36,040 bases of DNA from Mycobacterium sp. (GTDB lineage Bacteria; Actinomycetota; Actinomycetes; Mycobacteriales; Mycobacteriaceae): positions 1 through 36,040 of the forward strand of contig JAGQTU010000040.1 of the NCBI GenBank assembly GCA_020438865.1. The letters run 5' to 3'. The stretch's first letter is position 1, and every line of letters begins with the position of its first letter. The notes beneath the pieces were generated by a model. That model searched no databases. It saw nothing but the letters and a program-made list of their open reading frames with translations, and was not told the DNA's origin. Shown in pieces: positions 8,164 through 18,194 of this stretch. A program made the position numbers and the translations under genes.

Positions 8164-9282
8164 ATGACACAGAATCCCAATCTCGCGGCGCTGTCCGCCG
8201 CGGGCGTCTCCGTCTGGCTCGACGACCTGTCCCGCGATCGGCTGCAGTCGGGCAACCTGCAGGAGCTGATCGACACCCGCAGCGTCGTCGGCGTCACCAC
8301 CAACCCGTCCATCTTCCAGGCCGCGCTGTCCAAGGGGACCGCCTACGACGCCCAGGTGGCCGAACTCGCCGAGCGTGGCGCCGACGTCGACGCCACCGTC
8401 CGCACGGTCACCACCGACGACGTCCGCAACGCCTGCGACGTGCTGCGTCCGCAGTGGGAGTCCTCCAACGGGGTCGACGGCCGGGTTTCGATCGAGGTCG
8501 ATCCGCGGCTGGCCCACGACACCGACAAGACCGTGCTGCAGGCCATCGAGCTGTGGAAGATCGTCGACCGGCCCAACCTGCTGATCAAGATCCCCGCCAC
8601 CAAGGCGGGCCTGCCCGCCATCACGGCCGTTCTGGCCGAGGGTATTTCGGTCAACGTCACGCTGATCTTCTCCGTCGAACGCTACCGTCTGGTGATGGAC
8701 GCCTACCTGGCCGGCCTGGAAGCCGCCGAGAAGGCGGGGCATGACCTCAACACCATCCACTCGGTGGCATCGTTCTTCGTCTCCCGGGTGGACACCGAGA
8801 TCGACAAGCGGCTCGAGGCGCTCGGCTCCGACGAGGCGCTCGCGCTGCGCGGCCAGGCCGGGGTGGCCAATGCCCGGCTGGCCTACGCGGCCTACGAAGA
8901 GGTGTTCGTCGGCGGCAAGCGGTTCCTTCCGCTCGCCGAGGCGGGCGCCTGGGTGCAGCGGCCGCTGTGGGCGTCGACCGGCGTCAAGAACCCGGACTAC
9001 TCCGACACCCTGTACGTCACCGAATTGGTGGCACCCAACACGGTGAACACCATGCCCGAGAATACCATCGACGCGGTCGCCAACCACGGAGTGATCAAGG
9101 GCGACACCATCACCGGCACGGCCGGCCATGCCCAGCAGGTGTTCGACAAGCTCGAGGCCATCGGCATCGACCTGCGCGACGTGTTCCTGGTGCTGGAGGA
9201 CGAGGGCGTGGAGAAGTTCGAGAAGTCCTGGCACGAATTGCTGGACGCGACGCAGGGTCAGCTCGACGACAAGTCGAAATGA
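8164..9282 (+). CDS. tal: Transaldolase
   Basis: The 372-residue enzyme transfers dihydroxyacetone units between sugar phosphates. It has the N-terminal [11 protein letters not shown] and [11 protein letters not shown] motifs of the long actinobacterial form and the Schiff-base lysine in [11 protein letters not shown] (K142). The ATG at 8164 is chosen over an in-frame ATG at 8098 because aaagga lies upstream and [10 protein letters not shown] starts the conserved part. The stop overlaps the zwf start (ATGA), so translation of the two is coupled. It is separated from tkt by a 75-base spacer with a hairpin and a tandem repeat. Confidence 0.96.
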   Translation: MTQNPNLAALSAAGVSVWLDDLSRDRLQSGNLQELIDTRSVVGVTTNPSIFQAALSKGTAYDAQVAELAERGADVDATVRTVTTDDVRNACDVLRPQWESSNGVDGRVSIEVDPRLAHDTDKTVLQAIELWKIVDRPNLLIKIPATKAGLPAITAVLAEGISVNVTLIFSVERYRLVMDAYLAGLEAAEKAGHDLNTIHSVASFFVSRVDTEIDKRLEALGSDEALALRGQAGVANARLAYAAYEEVFVGGKRFLPLAEAGAWVQRPLWASTGVKNPDYSDTLYVTELVAPNTVNTMPENTIDAVANHGVIKGDTITGTAGHAQQVFDKLEAIGIDLRDVFLVLEDEGVEKFEKSWHELLDATQGQLDDKSK

Positions 9283-10871
9283 CCGCGGATAGCGAGCCCG
9301 TCGCCGGGGTCGTCGCGCCGGTTCCCGGTGTGATCGCTCCCGCGCCGTCCGGGTGGCGCAACCCGCTGCGCGACAAGCGCGACAAGCGGATGCCGCGGAT
9401 CGCCGGCCCCTGCGGGGTGGTGATCTTCGGCGTCACCGGCGACCTCGCCCGCAAGAAGCTGATGCCGGCGATCTACGACCTGGCCAACCGTGGGCTGCTG
9501 CCGGCCTCGTTCTCGCTGGTCGGATTCGCCCGAAGGGACTGGGCCGACGAGGATTTCGGCGCCATCGTCCACGACGCGGTGTGCCAGCACGCCCGCACGC
9601 CGTTCCGGCAGGAGGTGTGGGACCGGCTCTCGGAGGGGTTCCGGTTCGTGCAGGGCACCTTCGACGACGACAAGGCGTTCGGCCGGCTGGCCGAGACGCT
9701 GGAGAAGCTGGACGTCGAGCGCGGCACCGGCGGCAACCACGCGTTCTACCTGTCGATCCCGCCGAAGGCCTTCCCCCAGGTCTGCGAACAGCTGAGGAAG
9801 TCCGGGCTGGCCCGTCCGCAGGAGGGCCGCTGGAGCCGGGTGGTGATCGAGAAGCCGTTCGGTCACGATCTGCAGAGCGCCATCGAACTCAACAAGGTGG
9901 TCAACAGCGTGTTCCCGGAGGAGTCGGTGTTCCGCATCGACCACTACCTGGGCAAGGAGACGGTGCAGAACATCCTGGCACTGCGGTTCGCCAACGAACT
10001 CTACGAACCGATCTGGAACAGCCACTACGTCGACAGCGTGCAGATCACCATGGCCGAGGACATCGGCCTGGGCGGGCGGGGCGGCTACTACGACGGGATC
10101 GGCGCGGCCCGCGACGTCATCCAGAACCACCTGTTGCAACTGCTGGCGCTGACCGCGATGGAGGAGCCGGTGAGCTTCCACCCCGACGAGGTCAAGGCCG
10201 AGAAGATCAAGGTGCTCTCGGCGACCAGGCTGGCCCAGCCGCTGGACGAGACCGCCGCGCGGGGCCAGTACACCGGCGGCTGGCAGGGCGGCGAGAAGGT
10301 CGTCGGCCTGCTCGACGAGGAGGGGTTCTCCAAGGACTCGACCACCGAAACATTCGCCGCGATCACCCTCGACGTCGACACCCGCCGGTGGGCCGGGGTG
10401 CCGTTCTACCTGCGCACCGGAAAACGGTTGGGCCGCAGGGTGACCGAGATCGCGCTGGTGTTCAAGCGGGCTCCGCATCTGCCGTTCGACGCCACCATGA
10501 CCGAGGAGCTCGGCAAGAACGCCCTGGTGATCCGGGTCCAGCCGGACGAGGGCATCACGTTGCGGTTCGGCTCCAAGGTGCCGGGCAGCACCATGGAGGT
10601 GCGCGACGTGAACATGGACTTCTCCTACGGCTCGGCGTTCGCCGAGGCCTCGCCGGAAGCCTACGAGCGGCTGATCCTCGACGTGCTGCTCGGTGAGCCG
10701 TCGCTATTCCCGGTCAACGCCGAGGTCGAGTTGGCCTGGGAGATATTGGATCCGGTTTTGGACTACTGGGCGGCGCACGGAAAGCCGGACCCGTACGAGG
10801 CGGGCACCTGGGGCCCGGAGTCGGCGTTCGAGATGCTGCAGCGGTCCGGCCGGGAATGGCGGCGGCCATGA
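9279..10871 (+). CDS. zwf: Glucose-6-phosphate 1-dehydrogenase
   Basis: The 530-residue enzyme oxidises glucose 6-phosphate to 6-phosphogluconolactone and makes reduced cofactor. The dinucleotide site [10 protein letters not shown] is at 51-60 and the active-site signature RIDHYLGKE at 219-227. The N-terminus carries a Pro/Val-rich tail of about 40 residues before the Rossmann fold. The ATG overlaps the tal stop by four bases, and the gene's stop overlaps the opcA start. It corresponds to M. tuberculosis zwf2 (Rv1447c). The neighbour OpcA is known in actinobacteria as a protein needed for full activity of this enzyme. Confidence 0.97.
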   Translation: MTADSEPVAGVVAPVPGVIAPAPSGWRNPLRDKRDKRMPRIAGPCGVVIFGVTGDLARKKLMPAIYDLANRGLLPASFSLVGFARRDWADEDFGAIVHDAVCQHARTPFRQEVWDRLSEGFRFVQGTFDDDKAFGRLAETLEKLDVERGTGGNHAFYLSIPPKAFPQVCEQLRKSGLARPQEGRWSRVVIEKPFGHDLQSAIELNKVVNSVFPEESVFRIDHYLGKETVQNILALRFANELYEPIWNSHYVDSVQITMAEDIGLGGRGGYYDGIGAARDVIQNHLLQLLALTAMEEPVSFHPDEVKAEKIKVLSATRLAQPLDETAARGQYTGGWQGGEKVVGLLDEEGFSKDSTTETFAAITLDVDTRRWAGVPFYLRTGKRLGRRVTEIALVFKRAPHLPFDATMTEELGKNALVIRVQPDEGITLRFGSKVPGSTMEVRDVNMDFSYGSAFAEASPEAYERLILDVLLGEPSLFPVNAEVELAWEILDPVLDYWAAHGKPDPYEAGTWGPESAFEMLQRSGREWRRP

Positions 10872-11779
10872 TCGTCGACCTGCCCGACACCACGACCAAC
10901 GACCTCAACAAGAAGATCACCGCACTGCGTGAGGAGGGCGGGGCGATCACGCTGGGCCGGGTGCTGACTCTGGTGGTCGCGCCGGACAGCGAGGACCTCG
11001 TCGAAGACGCCATCGACGCCGCGGTGTCGGCGAGCCGGGAACACCCCTGCCGGATCATCGTGGTGGTGCCCGCCGACCGGTTGGCCTCCGACGCGCGTCT
11101 GGACGGTCAACTCCGGGTCGGCGGCGATGCCGGTGCCGGTGAAGTGGTGGTGCTGCGGATCTCCGGCCCGCTGTCGTCGCATGCCAGCAGTGTGGTGCTA
11201 CCGTTCCTGCTGCCGGACACTCCCGTGGTGGCCTGGTGGCCGGGTTCCGCACCGGAGATTCCCGCCCGGGATCCGTTGGGCAGGTTGGCGATCCGGCGGA
11301 TCACCGACGCCACCGGCTCCGACGATCCACTGGCTTCGATCAGGAGCCGGCTGCAGGGTTACACCGGGGGTGACACCGACCTCGCCTGGAGCCGGATCAC
11401 GTATTGGCGCGCGCTGCTGGCCTCGGCCCTGGACACCCCGCCCTACGAGCCGATCACCTCGGCGCTGGTGTCGGGCCTGAAGGACGAACCCGCCCTGGAC
11501 ATCCTGGCCGGGTGGCTGGCCAGCCGGATCGACGGTCCGGTGCAGCGCGCCGTCGGTGACCTCAAGGTCGAGTTGGTGCGGCCCACCCAGACGATCACGT
11601 TGAGCCGGCCGCAGGACGGCGTGACGGCGACGATGAGCCGCACCGCACGGCCGGATGCACTGCTGCCACTGCCGCGGCGCGAGACCCGCGAATGCCTGGC
11701 CGAGGACATGCGCCGCCTCGACGCCGACGAGATCTACCACGAAGCACTGGCCGGTATCGACAAGGTGCAGTACCTGTGA
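10868..11779 (+). CDS. opcA: Glucose-6-phosphate dehydrogenase assembly/activating protein OpcA
   Basis: The 303-residue actinobacterial OpcA binds and activates glucose-6-phosphate dehydrogenase. It is recognised by its N-terminus [17 protein letters not shown], the segment [29 protein letters not shown] and the invariant position after zwf. The start at 10868 overlaps the zwf stop (ATGA). Another in-frame ATG lies 12 bases earlier but gives an extra MAAA not seen in the family. The stop TGA overlaps the GTG of pgl. No catalytic motif is known, and the role is regulatory or structural. Confidence 0.94.
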   Translation: MIVDLPDTTTNDLNKKITALREEGGAITLGRVLTLVVAPDSEDLVEDAIDAAVSASREHPCRIIVVVPADRLASDARLDGQLRVGGDAGAGEVVVLRISGPLSSHASSVVLPFLLPDTPVVAWWPGSAPEIPARDPLGRLAIRRITDATGSDDPLASIRSRLQGYTGGDTDLAWSRITYWRALLASALDTPPYEPITSALVSGLKDEPALDILAGWLASRIDGPVQRAVGDLKVELVRPTQTITLSRPQDGVTATMSRTARPDALLPLPRRETRECLAEDMRRLDADEIYHEALAGIDKVQYL

Positions 11780-12531
11780 ACAGCCCCAAGGGATTAGTCG
11801 TAGAGACCTACCCCGACACCCCCGCACTGGTCGCCGCCGCCGGCGACCGACTGGTGGAGGCCATCACCGCGGCGATCGCGGCGCGGGGCCGGGCACTGGT
11901 GGTCCTGACCGGCGGCGGCACCGGGATCGGCCTGCTCAAGCACGTCGGGGCGCATGACGCGGCCATCGACTGGTCGAAGGTGCACCTGTACTGGGGTGAC
12001 GAGCGCTTCGTTCCCGCCGACGACGACGAGCGCAACGAGAAGCAGGCCCGCGAGGCCCTGATCGACCACATCGCCATCCCGGCTGCCAACGTGCATCCGA
12101 TGGCGCCCAGTGACGGCGTATTCGGCGACGATCTCGACGCGGCAGCGGCCGCCTACGAGGCCGTGCTGGCCGACAACGCCGAAAGCGGCCAGCCGGCGCC
12201 GATTTTCGACGTCCACCTGCTCGGCATGGGCGGTGAGGGTCACATCAACTCGCTGTTCCCGCACACCGCGGCCACCGCCGAGTCCACGCGCCTGGTGGTC
12301 GGTGTCGAGGCCTCACCGAAGCCGCCGCCGCGGCGGATCACCCTGACACTGCCCGCCGTCCGACGCTCCCGCGAGGTGTGGCTGGTGGTGTCGGGCGGGG
12401 CCAAGGCGGAGGCGGTCGCGGCCGCGATCGGTGGCGCCGCACCGGCCGAGGTACCGGCCGCCGGCGCCGTCGGGCGCGATGCCACGGTTTGGCTGCTCGA
12501 CGCCGATGCGGCAAGCAAGCTGAAACGCTGA
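11776..12531 (+). CDS. pgl: 6-phosphogluconolactonase
   Basis: The 251-residue enzyme hydrolyses the lactone made by Zwf to 6-phosphogluconate. It has the sugar-isomerase-like fold with [11 protein letters not shown] at the N-terminus, [19 protein letters not shown], and the [15 protein letters not shown] active-site loop (the usual LGMGxDGHxASLFPG). The GTG start (VNSPKG) overlaps the opcA stop by four bases (GTGA). It is called devB in M. tuberculosis (Rv1445c). One base after its stop the coiled-coil gene begins, so the unit continues. Confidence 0.95.
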   Translation: MNSPKGLVVETYPDTPALVAAAGDRLVEAITAAIAARGRALVVLTGGGTGIGLLKHVGAHDAAIDWSKVHLYWGDERFVPADDDERNEKQAREALIDHIAIPAANVHPMAPSDGVFGDDLDAAAAAYEAVLADNAESGQPAPIFDVHLLGMGGEGHINSLFPHTAATAESTRLVVGVEASPKPPPRRITLTLPAVRRSREVWLVVSGGAKAEAVAAAIGGAAPAEVPAAGAVGRDATVWLLDADAASKLKR

Positions 12532-12532
12532 G

Positions 12533-12916
12533 ATGGCGGACAAGGCACCACCTCGGACCGGTCGGGACCGGATCAAGACGCTGGCCCAGGCGGCGTTGAA
12601 CGCCGATGTCACCGTCGACCAACTCGACACCATCCTGACCGGCATGAACGGGGCGCTCACCGACCTCAACACGACCATGTCCGGGATGAACGGCACGATG
12701 GAGTACTTCGAGCAGACGCTGGAGTTGTTCAACACCACGCTGACCCACATCGACGAGCTGGCCCCGCGGCTGGCCGCCGTGGTGGACCGGCTCGAGGCGA
12801 TCGTCGCGCGCGTCGAACGCATTGTGGGGCTCAGCGAGGCGGTGATGTCCCCGATCGCGGTGACCGAGTCGGCCGTGCGCGGGGTGGTCAACGCGGTGCG
12901 ACGCGGAGCAAAGTAG
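12533..12916 (+). CDS. Small coiled-coil protein at the end of the pentose phosphate operon (Rv1444c-like)
   Basis: The product has 127 residues. After a basic start (MADKAPPRTGRDRIK) come long amphipathic helices with repeated Asn-Gly-Met segments (TGMNGALTDLNTTMSGMNGTM, about 36-56) and Leu/Ile/Val heptads to about 110, then a basic tail ending RRGAK. There is no signal peptide or catalytic motif. The ATG starts two bases after the pgl stop, so it belongs to the same operon and may assist or tether one of its enzymes. The heptad pattern is also reminiscent of phasin-like or polymer/membrane-surface proteins. It corresponds in position to Rv1444c, whose function is unknown to me. Confidence 0.85.
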   Translation: MADKAPPRTGRDRIKTLAQAALNADVTVDQLDTILTGMNGALTDLNTTMSGMNGTMEYFEQTLELFNTTLTHIDELAPRLAAVVDRLEAIVARVERIVGLSEAVMSPIAVTESAVRGVVNAVRRGAK

Positions 12917-12919
12917 CCG

Positions 12920-12936
12920 GAGGCGGCCTCAGAGGC
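12920..12936. terminator. Short nested GAGGC/GCCTC inverted repeats between convergent genes
   Basis: The alternating blocks gaggc (12920-12924), gcctc (12926-12930) and gaggc (12932-12936) lie in the 12-base gap between the coiled-coil gene and the hyuA-like gene and enter the latter's last codons. The arms are short and the loops of one base are impossible without opening the stem, so termination here is uncertain. Confidence 0.25.
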
Positions 12937-14974
12937 TTATCACCACGTCCCCGTCGGGGGTCGGACGTGCGGTCTCACCTGGCCCTACGACGATCGTCGT
13001 GAACGGGCCGGCGATGGCTGCCGGACCCGGCACCGTCACCCCGGGCAGCACGTCGTCGAGGTCGTAGATCCGGGCCTCGTGCCAGGCGCCCCCGACCCAC
13101 ATGCGCCGTCGTCCGACGGGATGCAACGCCGTCCCCGCCGGCAGCGGCGCCTGCACCGGTTTCTCGACCTCTCCCACGGCGGTCAGCCGGATGCCACGAA
13201 CGACGGGCTCCTGGGCGCGCGCCTCTATCAGGCGGGCCTCGGAGTTCATCCGGTGGAATTCGGCCACCGCCTGCGCGACGTCGGTGGGGTCGGATACCGC
13301 TATGGCGGTGTCGAAGGTCTGCCCCGGATAGACGAGCAGCAGAGACCATTCCAGCCGGACCCGGTCACCCGGGACGCCCGCGACGTCCAGTTCGTGACGC
13401 GCGTTGTCCTCGAGCTCGCGCGCCAGCCGGGCGAGGTGGTCGCGGTCGACCTCGGCCCACGGCGAGATGTAGCCCCGCGAATCGTCGATGACGTGATCGG
13501 CCGCCAACAGGCCCAGCGCGGACAACCCGGCTGCGGCCCGGGGCACCACCACCGTGCGCATGCCCAGAGCGCGGGCCTGAGTGGTGGCGTGCACACCACC
13601 CATTCCGCCGAAGGCCACCAGGGACAGCTTTCGCGGGTCGGCCCCGGCCAGCGACAGCACGCGCCGAACCGCGTCGGTCATGTTGGCGTCGACGAGGCGA
13701 ACGATCGAGGCGGCGGTCTCCTCGACCCCAAGCCCGACGCGCCGGCCCAGCTCCCCGATGGCCGCGCGCGCCGCCTCGAGGTCCAGGGTCATCCGGCCGT
13801 CGTTGAATCCCGCTGCCGCCAACCGGCCCAACACCAGATCGGCGTCGGTGACCGTCGGTTCGGTGCCGCCGCGGCCGTAGCACACCGGTCCCGGCTGGCT
13901 CTGCGCCGACTGGGGACCGACGTGCAGGACACCGCCCTCCTCCCAGGCGATCGAGCCACCGCCGGCGCCGACCGACGGGATGTCGATCATGGGCAGCCCG
14001 ATGCAGTAGCGGTGGAACCAGTTCCAGTCCATCTTCATCTCGGGCCTGCCGTTGCGGATCAGGCAGACGTCGTAGCTGGTTCCGCCCATGTCGACGCTCA
14101 CCACGTCGCCGACACCCGTGCGCTGGGCGGCCCTCGCCGCGGCGCTGACCCCGCCGGTCGGGCCGGAGCCGATGGTCGCGACCGCGCGTCTGGCGGCGGC
14201 TTCGGCCGTGGCGATACCGCCGGCCGAGGTCGCCACCAGAAGCCGGTGCCGATAGCCGCTGTCGGCCAGACTCCCCGCCAGGCGGCTGAGATAGTGTGCG
14301 ATCGGCGGTCCTACGTAGGCGTTGACCAAAGTGGTCGAGGTTCGCTCGAATTCCGCTGGCTTGGGCAGGATCTCGTGCGACAGGGAGATCATCTCGACGT
14401 CGGGGTACTCGGCCAGGACGATCTCGCGGGCCCGCAGTTCGTGGGCGGGGTTGAGGTAGGAGTGCAGGAAGCAGATGGCGATCGACGTCACCCCGAAGGC
14501 TCGAAGCCGCGCCGCCGCCTTGGCCACCTGCTCCTCGTCGAGAGCCGTCTCGATCCCGCCCTCGGCGGTGAGCCGCTCGTCGACTTCCAGTCGCACCCTG
14601 CGCCGCGCGATGGGAGCCGGCGCGGGCAGCGTCGGATCCCAGATGTCCTCCTTGTAGCAGCGCCTGAACTCGATCTCGTCCCGGAATCCACGAGTGACGA
14701 TCAAACCCGTTGCCGCGCCGTTCATCTGGATCATGGCGTTGTCGGCGGTGGTGGTGCCGTGCACGATCGTCCGCGTCCGCGCCAGCAGGTCGCCGACCGG
14801 GAGGCCCTCGGCCTCGGCGAGCCGTGCGATACCGGCCAGCACGCCGTCGCTCTGATCGCCCTGGGTGGTGGGGACCTTGTCCATCGCCAGCGTGCCGTCG
14901 GGGCGGCGCAGCACGCAGTCGGTGAACGTGCCCCCGACGTCGATGCCGATTCGGTAGTCGCCTGCCGCGCTCAT
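12929..14974 (-). CDS. Hydantoinase/oxoprolinase family subunit A (HyuA-like)
   Basis: The 681-residue ATP-binding subunit has the actin-like fold of N-methylhydantoinase A, 5-oxoprolinase and acetone/acetophenone carboxylase. Motifs are IGIDVGGTFTDC (9-20), VHGTTTADNAMIQ, LIVTRGFRDEIEFRR, SVDMGGTSYDV and AFGGMGGVHA. It activates a carbonyl or lactam with ATP and works with the B subunit encoded directly upstream (ATGA overlap). Family members either hydrolyse cyclic amides or carboxylate ketones. Sequence motifs alone do not separate these. The start at 14974 (MSAAGDYRIG) is taken; the frame extends 43 codons further without family sequence. It is the last gene of the aldehyde dehydrogenase-hyuB-hyuA unit. 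Confidence 0.9.
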   Translation of the reverse strand: MSAAGDYRIGIDVGGTFTDCVLRRPDGTLAMDKVPTTQGDQSDGVLAGIARLAEAEGLPVGDLLARTRTIVHGTTTADNAMIQMNGAATGLIVTRGFRDEIEFRRCYKEDIWDPTLPAPAPIARRRVRLEVDERLTAEGGIETALDEEQVAKAAARLRAFGVTSIAICFLHSYLNPAHELRAREIVLAEYPDVEMISLSHEILPKPAEFERTSTTLVNAYVGPPIAHYLSRLAGSLADSGYRHRLLVATSAGGIATAEAAARRAVATIGSGPTGGVSAAARAAQRTGVGDVVSVDMGGTSYDVCLIRNGRPEMKMDWNWFHRYCIGLPMIDIPSVGAGGGSIAWEEGGVLHVGPQSAQSQPGPVCYGRGGTEPTVTDADLVLGRLAAAGFNDGRMTLDLEAARAAIGELGRRVGLGVEETAASIVRLVDANMTDAVRRVLSLAGADPRKLSLVAFGGMGGVHATTQARALGMRTVVVPRAAAGLSALGLLAADHVIDDSRGYISPWAEVDRDHLARLARELEDNARHELDVAGVPGDRVRLEWSLLLVYPGQTFDTAIAVSDPTDVAQAVAEFHRMNSEARLIEARAQEPVVRGIRLTAVGEVEKPVQAPLPAGTALHPVGRRRMWVGGAWHEARIYDLDDVLPGVTVPGPAAIAGPFTTIVVGPGETARPTPDGDVVISL

Positions 14975-16728
14975 GACGTGCGCCGCTTGCGCTCGAGCTC
15001 GGTGGCCTCCCGGTCGAGTGCCAGCGTCATGTCCGCCAGCGAGCCGGTGATGACGACGCCGTAGTCGCGGAACGCGCCGTCGAGCGAGACGTATTCGTCC
15101 CACACGTCGTCGAGGACGGCCTGCGGGTCGCGGTCCAGGGGGTCACCCCATCCCCCGCCGCCGCCGAAGTCGTAGACCAGTTGCTCGCCGGTGTCCAGCA
15201 GCACCCCGGCCACCGCGGGGTCCACCACCTCGTCGCCGACCACGCAGTGGTCGGGGGCGCCGTTCTGGCCGCCCGCGATGCCGGGATGGGTGTGCCGCTG
15301 GTTGACCACGTACTGGTTGACCCGGGTGGGGGTGCGCACCTCCTTGACGAAGTGGCTGCCGCACCCGCCCCGCCACTGGCCGGGGCCCCCGGAGTCGGTG
15401 AGATAGTTCCGGCCGCGCAGGATGTGCGGGAACAGCTGCTCGTTGATCTCCGCGGTGGCCTTGATCAGGTTTCCGTTGGAGGCCGACAGCGCGCCCCAGC
15501 CGTCGGTGCCGCGGGCGGCGCTCACCCAGCCCGCGCTGACTTCACCGCCGTGGTCGAAGAACGGCTTTCCGGTGCGGGGATCGAGGTCGCCCCACATCTG
15601 CCGTGGGCTGCCGAACTTGTAGCTCTGCGGGCAGCACCGGTCCGGGATGATCTTGCTCATCGCGATCGCGATGGCGTCGCCGACCTCGACACCGGGATGA
15701 TGGGTTCCACTGGAAACCGGTTTCCCCTCAACGGGATTCAGGCAGCAACCTTCAGGAACCCGCAGCTCGATGCAGTTGAAGAAGCCTTCGTTCTTCGGGA
15801 TGGACGGGTCGACCAGGCTGGCGAGCGCGGCGATGACATTGCCCCGGGTGTTGCCGAACGTCGACCACGCGTTGATGTCCGGGCGGGTGTCGGAGCCCTC
15901 GAAGTCGATGATCAGCCGGTCACCGTCGACAGTGATCGCAACGTGAACGTGGATGTCCTGGTTGCCTGCGGGGTCGGAATCGCAGTACACGTCGGCCTCG
16001 TAGGTGCCGTCGGGCCAGCGTGCGATCTCCGCGGAGAACCGCCGGGTGGCGTCGTCGACCGACCACCGGACCGCGGCCTGGACGGTCGCCACGCCGTACT
16101 CGGCGATGATGTCGGTCAGCCGGCGCGCGCCCAGTTGGGCCGCACCCACCTGCGAGCGCAGATCGCCGATGAAGCCCGGCAGCCGGTTGTTGGCTCGCAT
16201 GGTGAGCACCACGTCGCGGCGCTCCCGGCCCGCGTCCACGATCTTGAGCAGCGGGTAACGCACCCCTTCGCTCCAGATGTCCTTGGCGAACACGTTGTAG
16301 CCGCCGGCCATCGCGCCGCCGGTGTCGCCGTGGTGACACTGGATGGAGGCGAACAACGCGACCCGCTGGCCGGATCCCGCCGGGTCGAAGACCGGCGAGA
16401 AGACGTTGACGTCGGGCAGGTGTCCACCGCCGTGGTAGGGGTCGTTCGCAACGATCACATCGCCCGGATAGAGCTCGCCGGCGAAGAACTCGGCGGCGAA
16501 CCGCACCGGCAACGTCGAGGACAACATGAACTGCGGGATGCCCACCGACAGCGCGGCGAGGTGACCGGTGGCGTCGAGGATGGTGGCGTTGCGCTCGTTG
16601 GACTGGTTGAGGATCGGGGTGGTTGCGGTCCGCGACACATAGGTGGCCATCTCGAAACAGATGGTCTCCATCGCGGATCGGATCACACTGGCGGTCACCG
16701 CGTCGACGTCGACATGTACGTCGTTCAT
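14971..16728 (-). CDS. Hydantoinase/oxoprolinase family subunit B (HyuB-like)
   Basis: The 585-residue B subunit pairs with the HyuA-like protein. Family hallmarks are the N-terminal SRTATTPILNQSNERNATI region, the NDPYHGGGHLPDVNVFSPVF motif, SGGPGQWRGGCGS near the C-terminus and FGGGGGWGDPLDRDPQAV close to the end. The start at 16728 overlaps the stop of the aldehyde dehydrogenase gene (ATGA), and its stop overlaps the hyuA start, so the three genes form a tightly coupled unit. No third (gamma) subunit of the acetone carboxylase type is present nearby. That argues slightly for a hydrolase or a two-subunit carboxylase. Confidence 0.9.
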   Translation of the reverse strand: MNDVHVDVDAVTASVIRSAMETICFEMATYVSRTATTPILNQSNERNATILDATGHLAALSVGIPQFMLSSTLPVRFAAEFFAGELYPGDVIVANDPYHGGGHLPDVNVFSPVFDPAGSGQRVALFASIQCHHGDTGGAMAGGYNVFAKDIWSEGVRYPLLKIVDAGRERRDVVLTMRANNRLPGFIGDLRSQVGAAQLGARRLTDIIAEYGVATVQAAVRWSVDDATRRFSAEIARWPDGTYEADVYCDSDPAGNQDIHVHVAITVDGDRLIIDFEGSDTRPDINAWSTFGNTRGNVIAALASLVDPSIPKNEGFFNCIELRVPEGCCLNPVEGKPVSSGTHHPGVEVGDAIAIAMSKIIPDRCCPQSYKFGSPRQMWGDLDPRTGKPFFDHGGEVSAGWVSAARGTDGWGALSASNGNLIKATAEINEQLFPHILRGRNYLTDSGGPGQWRGGCGSHFVKEVRTPTRVNQYVVNQRHTHPGIAGGQNGAPDHCVVGDEVVDPAVAGVLLDTGEQLVYDFGGGGGWGDPLDRDPQAVLDDVWDEYVSLDGAFRDYGVVITGSLADMTLALDREATELERKRRTS

Positions 16729-18194
16729 CGTCGCGAGTCCTCCTCCAGGGCAGGCAGTTTTCCGGCGCTGACCACCGACTGCAGCTCGGTGTATTCCGCG
16801 AGGCCCTCCTCGGCGAACTCCCGTCCGATTCCGGACTGCTTGAATCCGCCGAACGGGCTGGAGATGTCGAGCATGTACATGTTGATTCCGTAGGTGCCGG
16901 TGCGCACCTGACCGGAGACCTCCAGGCCGTGCGCGACGTCTTTGGTCCATACCGAGCCCGCCAGTCCGTAGTCGCTGTCGTTGGCGATCCGGACGGCGTC
17001 GTGCTCGTCGGTGTAGGAGATGACTGTCAACACCGGCCCGAAGATCTCCTCGCGGGCGATCGTCATGCCGTTGTCGGCGTCGGCGAACAGCGTCGGCCTG
17101 ACGTACCAGCCTCGGCCGAGGGGCGAATCATCGCCACCGACAACGATTCTCGCGCCCTGGTCGACGCCGGACCGGATGTAGTCCTGCACTCGGAGCTGCT
17201 GGCGCCGGGACACCAGCGGACCGATGTCGGTCGCCGGGTCGGCGGGGTCGCCCACCACCAGCTCTGACATCATCCCGGCCAGGGCGTCGACGAACTCGTC
17301 GTGCCTACGCTCGCTGACCAGGATCCTGGTCTGGGCTACGCAGGCCTGTCCGTTGTTCATCAGACCGGCCATCTTGAGCCCGGCGACCGTCTTGCCGATG
17401 TGCGCGTCGTCGAGGACGATCGCCGCCGACTTGCCACCCAGCTCCAGGCCGCAACGCTTCAGCTGTTCGCCGCACAGGGACGCGATACGACGGCCCGTGG
17501 CGGAGTTCCCGGTGAAGGCGATCTTGTCGACACCGGGATGGCGCACCAGTTCCTCGCCGGTATCCCGCCCGCCCGGCACCACCGACACCACACCCTCGGG
17601 CAGGCCGATCTGCTCGATCATCTCGGCGACCCACAACGAGTCCAGCGGTGTCTCCGGCGCGGGCTTGACCACCACCGTGCACCCGGCGATGAGCGCGGGA
17701 ATCAACTTGGGCATCAGCAGGTTCTGCGGCACGTTCCAGGGAATGATGATTCCCACTACCCCGACCGGCATTCTGCGCAGGTGCACCTCCCCGAGGAGCC
17801 CGGTGCGGCGCTGCGCCCAGGGGAACGATCGCGCCGCCTGCGTCGCGAGATGCATCATCGAGGCCGCCCCGGCTGCCTGGCCGAGCCTGCTGAAGCTTGC
17901 CGGTGAGCCCATCTCGGCGGTGATCAGATCGGCCATCTCGTCGATGTGCTCCGAATACACCGCCGCCAGCTTCTCCACCGCCGCGATGCGCTCGGCGTGG
18001 CTCAGGTGCGGCCACGGCCCCTCGTCGAAGGCCGTCCTGGCGGCGCGGACCGCCGCGTCGACATCCTGCGCCGAGCCGGCGGCGGAGTGGGCGATGACCT
18101 CTTCGGTGTGCGGGGAGACGATCTCGATTCGATCGCCGCTGCCCGGCTGCCAGTGCCCGCCGACGAATATCCGTTCGTAGGAGGGCACTTTCAT
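16725..18194 (-). CDS. NAD(P)-dependent aldehyde dehydrogenase
   Basis: The 489-residue ALDH-superfamily enzyme oxidises an aldehyde to a carboxylic acid. Catalytic residues are all present: the cysteine in NNGQACVAQ (C285), the glutamate in LELGGKS (E251), the asparagine in PWNVPQ (N154) and K177. The start at 18194 (MKVPSYERIF) has gagagg six bases upstream. An in-frame ATG at 18233 would sit at the predicted transcription start. It is the first gene of the minus-strand unit. The order fits acid production followed by the HyuAB step, but it could equally process the aldehyde from the alcohol dehydrogenase at 24.2 kb. Confidence 0.93.
   Translation of the reverse strand: MKVPSYERIFVGGHWQPGSGDRIEIVSPHTEEVIAHSAAGSAQDVDAAVRAARTAFDEGPWPHLSHAERIAAVEKLAAVYSEHIDEMADLITAEMGSPASFSRLGQAAGAASMMHLATQAARSFPWAQRRTGLLGEVHLRRMPVGVVGIIIPWNVPQNLLMPKLIPALIAGCTVVVKPAPETPLDSLWVAEMIEQIGLPEGVVSVVPGGRDTGEELVRHPGVDKIAFTGNSATGRRIASLCGEQLKRCGLELGGKSAAIVLDDAHIGKTVAGLKMAGLMNNGQACVAQTRILVSERRHDEFVDALAGMMSELVVGDPADPATDIGPLVSRRQQLRVQDYIRSGVDQGARIVVGGDDSPLGRGWYVRPTLFADADNGMTIAREEIFGPVLTVISYTDEHDAVRIANDSDYGLAGSVWTKDVAHGLEVSGQVRTGTYGINMYMLDISSPFGGFKQSGIGREFAEEGLAEYTELQSVVSAGKLPALEEDSRR

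Noticed and set aside
13079-15064. Long plus-strand open frame (661 codons) antisense to the hyuA-like gene
   Set aside because: It mirrors the real gene's codons; the product is Arg/Gly/His-rich without domains. High GC keeps opposite frames open.
15181-16893. Plus-strand open frame of 570 codons across the hyuB-like gene
   Set aside because: Shadow of HyuB, crossing into the aldehyde dehydrogenase gene; composition is non-protein-like.
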